Source: Hirsutella rhossiliensis
Lineage: Eukaryota; Ascomycota; Sordariomycetes; Hypocreales; Ophiocordycipitaceae
Assembly: GCF_020360975.1 (NCBI RefSeq)
Contig: NW_025408680.1
Location: 682,001 to 746,000, forward strand
Direction: 5' to 3'
DNA length: 64,000 nucleotides
In this document: in pieces, positions 1 to 9,997 of the stretch
How positions within the stretch are numbered: position 1 is the stretch's first letter
How the letters are laid out: each line of letters begins with the position of its first letter
Notes under the pieces: generated by a model
What the model saw: only the letters and a program-made list of their open reading frames with translations
The model's database searches: none
What the model was told of the DNA's origin: nothing
Program-made: the position numbers and the translations under genes

Positions 1-1002
1 GCTCGCCGAGCCCGGAAGGGGGCCGCGGTACCTGGGCCCGCATCGCGACCAGCCCTTTCCGCTCAACCCGCTCTTCCGCAGCCTGCCCGTCCTCGACGAC
101 TCGACAAAGGAGCTCATCTGGGACAAGGTTATGAAGAGGGGCGAGTCGCTCAAGGCGGTGTCGGCCGAGATGAACGTCGATGTCCGGAGAGTGGCTGCCG
201 TGGTGCGGTTAAAAGAGGTGCAGAGGCAGTGGGAGAAAGACGTAAGTTGGAACCGAAACCCCTCGACTGCTTGCTGCCTGAACGCTCTTGAACACGACGG
301 ACACGCTATGATGAGATGAAAAAAAAAATTCGATTAGTCTTGAAGACTAAACCGTGGTTAAAAACTTTTTACATGTTGCTGATTGCTCCCCGACTGACCT
401 CTGCTCCTTGCAAAACATGGCTGCTGCTGGCCGACTCTGGCGCTGACAACTTCACAAAGGGCAAGAAACTGGCGACACCATACGCCAAGGCCGTCATGAG
501 CATGCTGCCAAAAACGACATTCCGCGAGGGCGAGAGGAACGCGCCGCACGAGGCCGTCAACGAGATCCACGTGCACACGCACACGATGCAGCAGCTCTTC
601 GTGCCCGTGTCCGAGTCGCGGCACTTTACGCGCGAGGACGCGGCCAAGGCGTTCCACAGCTCGCTGCTGTCGGCGGACGCACGGTCGCCGCAGCCCCGGC
701 TCATCGACATGGAGCGGGAGATTAGTCAGGGCAAGGACCGCGACGAAGCGCTCATCGACTTCAAGGAGGCGACGCAAAAGGAGGAGGAGGCGCTGGCGCA
801 CAAGATGCGGCTCGAGCGCGAGCGGCAGGAGAAGATGACGACGCGCGTGCGGACGGACCGGTGCGAGTTCCGCTTCAAGCAGATCAATGTCCAGGACGTT
901 GGCAGGCTCGGGCGCTCCAGGGAGGGCACGGGGTGGCGGTACGGCGCGCCGCTGCAGGACCGCAAGCGCGGCCTGGTCAAGATTCCCACGTCGGTGCCTT
1001 GA
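1..1002 (+). CDS. MRPS35: mitochondrial small-subunit ribosomal protein S35 (MRPS35/Bot1 type), 5' truncated
   Basis: This is the 3' part of a gene that enters from the left edge. Exons are 1-241 (frame from base 2) and 460-1002. A 218-nt phase-0 intron (GTAAGT donor, AAAG acceptor) joins WEKD to GKKLATPYAKAV. The visible protein has the PLNPLFRSLPVLDD and VMKRGESLKAVSAEMNVD stretches that I associate with the fungal 'eukaryotic mitochondrial regulator' family (S. cerevisiae Mrps35, S. pombe Bot1), a component of the mitochondrial small ribosomal subunit. A His-rich stretch (VNEIHVHTHTMQQLFVP) and a long charged helix (KEEEALAHKMRLERERQEK) follow. The C-terminus is basic and ends in KRGLVKIPTSVP, as expected for a ribosomal protein. 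The N-terminus and targeting peptide lie outside the window. The assignment is by recognition of the family pattern, not by search. Confidence 0.8.
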
Positions 1003-2011
1003 GGATCGGGCATCTCGGTCGGCGGGGACGCCGTCGACGGCTTGTGGATTTCGCGCAGTGGCCCCCGCTCGCCTTGTACAATATGTATTCCTGGAGGAAG
1101 CTTGTGTACCAGTTTGTCTGCCATGTTCAATGGAGGAGCGTTGTTTCACAGCCTCGGCCAACAGGGGGCCAAGCAGAGCCCTCGTTTCAACCCATTGCAC
1201 AAGGGCATGTTTCTTCCCCTTCTCCCCCCGTTGAGCCTCATCACTTCCCTCTCCGCGCCCACCGGAGCTGATGCTCGGTTTCGTGTCACCTTGTTCGAGG
1301 CTCCTGCGCCGACAATCCTCTAGGGCATCTTACCAACCGGCCGAGCCTGGGGACGTGGACTCCCATTGCCGGTAGGGCTGAGTCTCTGTCTTCCTGCCCC
1401 TCCTGCATGTGTGTGTCAACACCCAGCCCGTCAATCAACGAACCCCTCGCGCGCAGCCCCGCTCCACGCCGTTGCCTGCCGCGGTGCGTCCAAGTGCGTG
1501 TACCACGAATGACCTCACACAACAACCAGGAAGGAAAAAGGCAGCCGATTTCCCGCTCGCCCCCAATTCCGCTCGTCTGCTCAAGGCAACAGTGGCATGG
1601 GTGACTCTGCACGGGGCTCGACGGCGTGCCCAACCGGCCTAGCACAGCAACTTCCTTCTGCTGCCGCTGCAGCCCCTTTGCATGCCTCAAGCGTGCCAGG
1701 CAGAGACGAGTCATCCACGGCACTTTTGATTGGAGGGTGACTCATCCGCAACGCTGTCGAGGCTCGAGAATTGTGGTGCCCATGGTACACCCGATATGTG
1801 GTGATCCGACTTCATCTATCCATCGCATTGCTGTCAGCCTCTCTATCTAATCTAGTCTAATGCTGTTTTTGTTAGATCGCTTTGAACTCAAAACTCCCAT
1901 TGCCATGCAACCGCTCAGCCGAAACCTCCCATCGCAACACGTCCAGTCGACCACCGCATATAAAGCCAAGGCATGGCTAGACACCGCCGTGGAGCCTGCC
2001 CAAGAACGACC

Positions 2012-2281
2012 TCATGGGCTCTGCGAGTAGCTGCAGTTGTCGCATCGCCAGGAATGACAATTGGGGCAGCTCGAGTCGAGGGTGACCGAGAACCAGCCGC
2101 TGGAGCAGTGGCACTGCCGGCAGTCAGCACAAGGAACAGACGCATCATGGAAGAGGGACAACGAACGCATTGCCAATAGTTTGCTCGTGAAGTATCGATC
2201 ATGGTGAGCACATCCGCGGCGAACATCATGCCCACCAGATTGGAGGAATCGTGGACTGGGACTGGAAGCGTGATGCAACAA
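2012..2281 (-). CDS. doubtful small Cys-rich (zinc-ribbon-like) reading frame
   Basis: The last 40 residues of this 89-residue frame hold seven Cys in a zinc-ribbon-like order: CADCRQCHC, then about 14 residues, then CPNC, four residues, and CDNC. Short C-terminal ribbons of the form CPxCxHxRCxxC are common in small uncharacterised fungal proteins, and CPNCHSWRCDNC fits that form. The preceding part has no recognisable feature and the natural start could lie in an upstream exon. The frame is isolated, with no neighbour closer than about 1 kb. It may equally be chance. I do not recognise a function. Confidence 0.22.
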   Translation of the reverse strand: MLHHASSPSPRFLQSGGHDVRRGCAHHDRYFTSKLLAMRSLSLFHDASVPCADCRQCHCSSGWFSVTLDSSCPNCHSWRCDNCSYSQSP

Positions 2282-3158
2282 AGCCGAGAGGGGTGTTGGT
2301 GAGGACTTAGTATGTTAGAGTATGGGGATAGACACAGACAGACGGGGAGAAGCGCTTGCTTTATGGCAGTTCCATCGGGCCTGGCCAAGGGTAGTGGCCC
2401 AAGGCTGGCTGGCGATGCAGGCTGGCTCCCGCCCAGAGTTGACGGCGAGGAGAAATGGGGCGGTGCGGTCCTTTGCCTGCCTAGCACCTAGGCCCTCAAG
2501 GCAGGCAGAAAGTGGCCGAGTATGTCCATCAGACGATTGGCTGCCTTTGAGTTGAGCCAACCAACGCATCTGTGGCAGAGACTCGGAATAGCGTCCAAGT
2601 CGGGAACCCCAAGGGTAGGCATCAACCTTCATCGAGTGCCGAGGGAGGGTCCATGCTAGAGCGCATTGGGTCCGACAAGGCACCAACGCCGAGCGCCCAA
2701 CACAGAAAGTCGCGTGAACCGGTCGAGCGTGCCTCGCCGAGCTGCTACTGGGTCGACAAGGCGAGAAGGCGCCGATAAAAGGAAGAAGAGAAAAGGGCTG
2801 TGCAAGACGAGTTGAAGGCTAACTAGCGCCAAAGCCGTCGACAGCAACAAGGCTGGCTCGCGCAGGGGCCAAGGCTTCGCTGTGCGCCCCGTCCTTCAGG
2901 CCTTGAAGAAAGAGGCTTGAGGAATGGCGGTACTGGAGCGCAGAGTCCAACCGAGGGCCCGTGTTTAAAAGATCACGACCGAGGGCGAGGTGGAAACCGG
3001 GAAAAAAAAGCGGGCCATCGCTCCAGGCAGGTCATGGACGGATAAGCAGCCGCGGCGACGGCGCCAGGCACACAAACCCAAGCCATTCCCAAGCCAGCCG
3101 TGGTTCCTGTGGAGAACCTTGGTGGATGCACATTGTGTTCGGTACGCCCCGTTGCGGC

Positions 3159-3186
3159 TGGATGGATGGATGGATGGATGGATGGA
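3159..3186. repeat. GGAT tetranucleotide microsatellite
   Basis: About seven uninterrupted copies of TGGA/GGAT lie between the MRPS35 and MARVEL genes, 425 bp before the MARVEL start codon. A simple polymorphism-prone repeat with no evident function. Confidence 0.9.
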
Positions 3187-3610
3187 CCCTGGAGTTGACA
3201 GTTCGAGGCTCTTGGATGGACGAGGGCTGGAGAGAGAATTCTGTCGACCAGCTCCGAGGTCATGTGACTGGCCAAGCCGAACCTGACTCTCGCTTGCCGC
3301 CTTGAACGATTCTGACATCATTGGGCGCTTCGAGATCCATGAAGCTTGAGTACTCGGTACTCTCTCTTTCGCGCTCCATGTCTCTCCTAAAGTAGTACCT
3401 GATACTCCGTACTCAGGAAAGCAATCACTGGTGATCCACCATTCGAGCGTCATCTGCCGCCCTTCATTTTAGATTCGCGCTCTCTTCAATCCCCGTCGCC
3501 GCATCACCACGTCCGTCGTTACCGACAGCCGTCTCTGTGCGCAGCGTCGCAGCTCGGTGTGCGCCCCTCGCTTGCTCCTAGCCCGCAACCAAACGTCGCT
3601 ACCCGCCGCC

Positions 3611-4233
3611 ATGGGCCTCTTCACTACCACCGTCAGCTACTTCGTCTTTAGCGGGCTGCACCTTGTGTGCTTCGCCCTCGCCCTCGCCGTCTGCGGTCTG
3701 TACGGCCGCGACATTCACCACGCGAACCAGCTGGACAAATATGCCGACTCCAAATGGGTGAGGAGCCTCATCAACCCCTGTCCGACGCCTTGTCGGGGGA
3801 GACGAGGCGGCCTCGGTGTGACGAGGGCCCAAGACTGACAGCCGTGGATTGTTTGCCAGGTCTACGCCGTCGTCGTCGGCGCCTTATCTGCCGTGACGTG
3901 CGTGGTATACTTTGTGCCCCTGGTCCTTCGCCACGCCGGCATTATTGCAGCCGCGTGGAACTTTGTGCTCTTTATCCTGTGGATTGCCGTCTTTGGCGTC
4001 TTCGGCTCGGTATGTGACCAGCTGGCCGCTTGGGCTCCGGATGCTGACACGCGCGACAGATGTTCATCAAGGAGGATCCCGAGGGCGACGGCGACGTCAA
4101 GCGCATGAAGAGCGCCGTCTGGGTTGACCTCGTCAACGCCCTGCTCTGGCTGATTTCGGCCCTGGCCGCCGCTGGCTACTGGTGGAAGAATCGCGACACA
4201 CGATCGCAGTTCACCGGACGCGCGCACGTGTAA
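3611..4233 (+). CDS. MARVEL-domain tetraspan membrane protein
   Basis: Three exons, 3611-3757, 3860-4009 and 4060-4233, all joined in phase 0 by introns of 102 and 50 nt with GT..AG ends, encode 156 residues. Four hydrophobic segments are seen: residues about 5-28 (begins MGLFTTTVSYFVFSGLHLV), about 50-68, about 76-98 (WNFVLFILWIAVFGVFGS), and about 122-144 (WVDLVNALLWLISALAAAGY). A short polar loop (KEDPEGDGDVKRMKSA) precedes the last helix, and the tail is RSQFTGRAHV. Four helices, a W-x-D before helix 4 and a length of 150-170 residues match fungal MARVEL-like plasma-membrane proteins of the Nce102/eisosome type, which act in membrane domain organisation. The start was chosen because the hydrophobic N-terminus begins there. 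An upstream in-frame ATG at 3557 would add 18 unrelated residues. Confidence 0.82.
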
Positions 4234-7200
4234 ACGACACGCGACCCACCATTGAGGGTCACGGAAACGGCGAGGCGGCTCACTTGAGCGACAGCCTCTG
4301 GAGGATTTTGAGATACCACGCGAAGGTTGATGCTCGGCGGCGGTTGGCGGAAAGGGCGCGGTACTCGCACTTTTGCTCGCACTTTTGCTCGCACTTTGGA
4401 CGACGAAATGCCGACCGCTGACGGCCGCAGCAAAGAGAAGGCAATTCGGCAGACTTCTGAATTGGGGTTTAATACGGCTACGGCAGACCCAGTTTAACTT
4501 GCTTCCACTGTACGGAGTACTGAACCGTACACATAATGCTACCTTTCATTCCTTACTTGACCTGCTACACTGCTCGATACATACACACGATGACGACAAG
4601 GCCTGTTATGCGTCAGGGCTAGACCCTCCTGGCCCCGCAGGCACCAGACAGAGAGCTAGGGAATGAGGAACTCGACGTATGACGATATGGCAAAGGATAC
4701 GTTATGGTTGTAAAGGGATTTCATGGTGCGGCAATTGAGCTGCGAAAATTGGAAGAGGAATCGATCTCCGCGCCGAGGTCAGCGATGATGATGGCTGGGC
4801 TGGCTGGCTGGACGGCAACGGCGCTTGCACCAAGAATTCGTTGAGTGGGTGGCGCTTGCAGTGGTGACGTAGAGAGAGGAGGGAAGGCCCAGTTTCACCC
4901 ACGCTGGCGAGCAAAAGACGCCCTTTTTTCCCGGCTCCGACGACGAGTTTCAGCGTCTGATGCAAACAAGACATCAATCGGGCGAAAAATTGAATATTCT
5001 TTTCTTTGTCTGATGTTTTTAATCTCCTAGCCGAGCCAGGCGCGACGCGTCGCTGTCTGCCGATCCCGAGCCGGCGGTCGGCCCGGTCTGCGGCGTCTCC
5101 TCCGTATACTCGCCGGTGTGCTGTATCGTGGCGGCACGGACCAAAAAGATCAACATCCAGCCTCCGCAATCGCCATGCCGCCCACCACGGCATTCGGCCC
5201 ATGCGCCCTTAATCCTTTAAGCTTTGGCAATCTTTTCTCATTTCCATGCCATGGTGGTGGGGAGACGTTCGGTGGACATCTTACCCCGACCCGACCTGCA
5301 AAAGCTCTAGGTGCACACGCCGTCGTGTAGATCGACCAGCCTCCGGGCGTGACGGGCTGATGACACCATATCCAGTAGGCCGACCTGTCGGGTGACTTGG
5401 TGCTTGGCAGGTGAACGGCGAGGGAGCAATGGTTGACTGCTCTCCATTATGTCAGTGACCCTGCAAGACCTTGGAAAGCGACCCTACAGTACCTTTTGAG
5501 GGCAGTAAGCTCGTCATCTGTTTCCTTTAGCTCGTGAACCGTCTGTTGCTTAATTTTTTTTTTACGGATCGAGTGTCGGGAATACTACTGTACTGAAAAG
5601 CAGTAACCCGGTGCCTGCAACTGGCATCACGGGATGCGTGCGTGACGGTGAAGAAGCAACGTTATAACGGCAGCTGCCACCCCGTACTCTCAAGTTCCAT
5701 TTCACTCAAGGCCTGCGAGTGCTCCAGAGTTGAAGAAGAGTGACGGTCCAAGTACGGATCTACGCAAGTTTCCGTGCTTGTCCTCTTTTGGGTGTTCAGT
5801 TCCCAGAGTCCCGTAGAGACGCCGGAACATACAGTACAGTATCCGTACATACCAAACACCCCCAACCGGAAAGCGGCAGGGGCGCCACCCTCCAATGCCA
5901 GCCAAGTCGAGCGTCCTCCCGATATGTGTGCCGTCCGGGGGAGTGGCCGAGGACCCGATTGCTCAGAGTCCGAGGTGATGCGCAGTGGCAATGCCTCCTC
6001 GGCCGCCCCAAATCGGAAAAGAAGACGAAGGGAGGCGTGGTGGCACGACAGGTAGGCACAGGCAGACAGATGGGAGGACGATGTGCTATGCATACATACT
6101 CCTCTTATTCCCTTACACACGGTACAACATGAAGATTGAAACCCGCTAAGTCCTGACCGGGCGTCCTACATCGTCATGGGCCATGCGGGAATATGCGTGT
6201 TCAGGTAGGGCAAGGGTTGTTCCCCGGACGATGAATAACTTAAGACCCATCCCAAGGCGGCAGTGGGGTAAGTTAGCAAGGAGAAGAAAACGAGGGTGGC
6301 GAGAGTTCTACGCGTTGTACGTACAGGTCATTGACCTTCGAGGTACAAAGTGGTGAAGAAGCAGAAAACGTTCAGCATGAACCAAGCTACGCAATCGTTC
6401 AGGTGCTTTTTGTGCCCGGCTGGCGGCAAAAGATACCCGCAGAGGGAGTAGGTTTGACGCCGGGATGGCGGCACCTTTGCCAAGCACAGTGTGCCATGAC
6501 AGTGCATTCTGGCCCCAAGCGCACCCACGGATATTATTACTGTACATGTGAGTTGGGTAAGGAATATTAGTGCGTAAGCGAATGCGGTACGGATGAGATA
6601 CAGGCTGGGTTCAAAGGTTAGCCGGACCGGAGCCTGTTGGGAAGTGGCTTGACCTGGCCTGTAATACGACGCATGACGAAATGGCCGGGGAGAATAAGAG
6701 TATGTATACGTATACGGATACGCTTCGGACAGTCGAGCGATGGTTAAAAAGTCGGCTCTACTTCAATTTGCTGGAGCAGGCAACGATGCTGAGGCCAAGA
6801 AAAAGAGAATGACGTGAATCGGGGCCTTGATCCAGCCACTCAGCACTGCCGGAGTGCACTGTACTCCACTGTACGGATGCCATCGAGCCTGCACTGCCTC
6901 TCAGGGCATTTACAGGCTCCGGCTACTGGTTCCAGCAGTTACTACTTACTTCAGCAACCCGCAGCGTCAGCACCGGTGGGGCCTGGTGGGACTGCAGATT
7001 GCGCCAGTGCCTGCGTGCCCTGGGAAACTCGGCGCCCGCGCCCCTGTTTAGCTGCAGCCGCTGGCTTCCACCATCCCGCTGCTTATCACATCTCCATCTG
7101 CCTTCTCCCCGTCGTCTTCTCTTCTTCAAAGAGCAAACCCTTTTCCTTCTTCTCTTCTTGTTTTCCCCTTCCTCTTCCCCAACTAGCCGTCACCGCCAAC

Positions 7201-7458
7201 CCCGACTCCGTCCATCCCCATCGCCCGGCCCACGCGCTGCCGGCCGACCCAGACAAGGCCGACAGTTCATTCCAACGCCGCTTCTTTTTGGCCCGCCGCT
7301 TCGACCGACCATCAACTCCGTCGTTTACGAGACAGCAGCGCCTGCCTGCCCGTCCTATGGCCTCGTCATCATCACGGCCCTCTTGACTCGACGACGTGGC
7401 ATGATTCAACTTCCCGAGCATCACCAACATCCAACCAGACCGACCAGCCATTGACACC
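4234..7458. other. intergenic region of 3.2 kb
   Basis: I see no convincing gene. Direct observations: a triple TCGCACTTTTGC-type repeat just after the MARVEL gene (4365-4396), one TACGGAGTA motif at 4511-4519, a poly-T run near 5553, and a strongly CT-rich tract at 7100-7200. That tract fits the leader of the following gene. Short open frames here have no consistent composition. Confidence 0.6.
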
Positions 7459-9138
7459 ATGGCCAGCTTTGCCCGTTCCTTCAAGCCCTCGCCGGCATAC
7501 CTCTCGCCCTGCCGCCGTCCCGTCATGCCCGGCCGCACCCTCTCAAACTCGTCGGACCTGTCCTTGGCCTCGACTGGCGACGACGCGGGCGACGCCCCGG
7601 TCCCCTCAGCCCCCGGTACGCCATCCGCCGAGGACGCGTGGGCCAACAAGAGTGAGTAACCACGTTTTTCTTGTCTCCCTCTCCCTCTCCCTCCCGTGCT
7701 TCGGGTTTCCACATACGGAAAAAAACAAGAAGAGAAAAGAGAGCGTCCCTGCATCCCAGACAAACAGGGTCCACATACAAGTTCCCGCCCAACCAACGCT
7801 TGTCCGGCTCGTCGAGGCCTCAGGGATGGCGGCTAGCTCGCTCCAGCCTCGACAGCGACTCCACTTGTACCAAAGCCATGGCCAACTCGTCCCTTGTCCA
7901 TCGCGGGGTGCAGCCAGCCAACCCCCCCTTTCCCTGGCCCCAGATGCGCACCAGAAGCGCCATTATCTCCGGCCTGCGATATGTGGGGGATGGGACGATT
8001 GGGGTGAGACGGGGCACTCGCAAACACGCTATCCGTCATGGTGCAGCTCGTACTGTTTCTCGGATATCGTGCCCTCGTCCGATGCAACCTCGTTGCGTCT
8101 TGGCGCTTCGCCTCCGCCTGGCCCGTCCGCAGTTATTTATAATGGCTCGCTAACTGGCCCCTTGGGCAAAAGCAGACGCCTCATCCATCGTCAACTCGCC
8201 CAAGTCCGGCAACAGTGGCCCCATTGCCATCGAGTTGCCCAAGCTCAAGAAGCTCAACGCCGCCGCCGCCGTCTACACGCCCCCCGAGCCTCTCTCTGCG
8301 CGGGGCGATCTGCCTGGGTAAGCCAGACCCAACCGACCAATGGAATGCTTGATGTTTTTGACATTCTCTTATCGCGTCGGGACCACCTCCCTTCATCATG
8401 CGACTAACACGGTTTTCCAGGGGTTATTTTCCCATGCACGAGGATCCCAAGGGCCGCATCCACCGTCCTCATCCTTTCCACCAAGACGCTGGATTCTCAC
8501 GCCATCATCTTCACTCAGACACGGCCGCCATGCAGACCGATCGCAAGGATTCTCACTCGGCCGCCTTCCCGGCGTCCATGGCCCATGCGAGCATGCCCGT
8601 CGCCTCGTATCTCGCCCCAGGCTTCCACGATAGCCCTCTGCCCATGGGAAAGTACTATCCCTCCAACTATGAGCAGCATCAGCGCACAAACGTGAATCAC
8701 CGCGCGCATCCTTCCGTGTCCGAGTCGCTGCCGTCCTCGATGAGGCATGACTCCCACCTCTCTAGGCACGGCTCGCAAATCCCCCGCGGGGAGGCGGCCG
8801 AGGCCGAGGCGCGGCGCAAGATGCAGCAGTATCAGCGCGACATGATTGCGCAGGCAGCCATGGCCCTCGGGGGTTCTACCAAGGCCGAATCCAAGGCAGC
8901 GCCGGGCGTCTCGCTCGGCGGCAAGTCCCTCAAAGACGCGTGGCTCGCCGGGCCTTCGCCGCACAAACCCACCTCTCCGAGGTTGCACCCTCTGGGAAGC
9001 CCTGGTCCAGTCACGCCCATGGATCTCGAGGCCGCCAGCGCTGGCGGATATCTCGAATATGGCAAGAAGCCCCAAGACTGGCTATCCAAGGAGAACAAGG
9101 CGGCCATCACCGCCGGTCACGCGACACGCTCCCTATGA
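7459..9138 (+). CDS. conserved fungal protein of unknown function, low-complexity
   Basis: Three exons: 7459-7651, 8176-8317 and 8421-9138. Phases are consistent (1, then 2) and the product is 350 residues. Intron 1 is unusually long (524 nt, donor GTGAGT). Its acceptor is a tandem AG-CAG, so exon 2 could start at 8173 and add one residue. The joined protein reads PSAEDAWANK, then SSIVNSPKSGNSGPIAIELP, PKLKKLNAAAAVYTPPEP, and LPGGYFPMHEDPKGRIHRPH across the exon junctions. That continuity supports the splicing. The rest is Ser/Pro/His-rich with a helical segment (MQQYQRDMIAQAAMALGG). No signal peptide, membrane segment or catalytic motif is seen. I recognise the general pattern as a Pezizomycotina-conserved protein but know no function. 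It is tandem with the Mte1-like gene downstream. Confidence 0.75.
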
Positions 9139-9997
9139 CGTACATCACGACTGAGACGGGCGAGAAGCAGCACTATCCCGGGAAAAGGTCTTTCACGACT
9201 GCACAGCATTTTTCTTTTGTTTTCTTTTTTAACAGAGGCAGAGGGCATCGAGCTGGCGTTTTCTGTTTACTCGCCGGATCTCTCCGGTTTATTTTGCTAT
9301 ACCGTCCTTGTTTTCCAGATAGCACCCCGATGGCATGTCGGGCCATTCTACTCTGGCCGGCCTCTTGGCACAGAGTGAGTCATTGGTGGACACGGAGTTT
9401 TTGGCGCAAGACTGCGATGAGCAGCCGGGCCGAGCATAGACTGTATGATACCCTTTTCTAGAAATACGAGGTCCAGGGCAGTGGATCGCATGCAATGTGT
9501 TGGGTGCATTTTCCGATGATCGTCTTAGCCGCGTTTAGAGCCACGCTGCTTCCACGAGGTGGCTTGCAGTCGTAGCACCAGCAGCAAAACAAGTCGGAAT
9601 GTCCAAATTTGGCAGTGCCATGGCTCCGACGTCGGTATGCGAGGCAAGGTCTTTGTTGGAGCTATCAGGGGGACAATGGTGTTTGCGGGCTGTCAAAGAT
9701 AGGCAGCTCTGCTTGACCGCTTGCTCGGAAAGACAGGCTGAGTCTGAGCCGTCGACTGGTTCAGTCAGTGTGGAAGCTGCTGTTTCCCGGCATCTCGGGT
9801 GCACGTGTCCGAAGCACGTGCCGACAATGCCTGTGGGTGATTGGGTACGTACCCACATCGCAAGGCGTTGCGGCACGTGAGTTGGCGTCACGCGCCCATC
9901 CACAGATCGCGACATGACAACCTGATGCTCACCGCCCACCGCACCGGTCGAAAGAGACCAACAATCTCGCAGCGAGCGCTATGCAGCGCCTGAAACC
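9139..9997. other. intergenic region, tandem genes
   Basis: 860 bp between two + strand genes. It holds the 3' flank of the first (a T-rich tract near 9208-9230) and the presumed promoter of the Mte1-like gene. Two CACGTG-type cores lie at about 9800-9820 (GTGCACGTGTCCGAAGCACGTGCC). No coding signal is seen. Confidence 0.6.

Larger units (their letters stand above)
1003..3610. other. intergenic region, gene-poor
   Basis: About 2.6 kb separates the MRPS35 gene from the MARVEL gene. It contains CT-rich tracts (around 1205-1230 and 3470-3560, the latter being the MARVEL gene leader), a GGAT microsatellite at 3159-3186, one copy of a TACTCCGTA motif near 3414, and a doubtful Cys-rich reading frame on the - strand at 2012-2281 (separate entry). 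No other reading frame looks like protein. Confidence 0.6.

Noticed and set aside
3159..3186. GGAT repeat considered as a possible telomeric or functional array
   Set aside because: Only about seven copies and not the fungal TTAGGG unit; a plain microsatellite.
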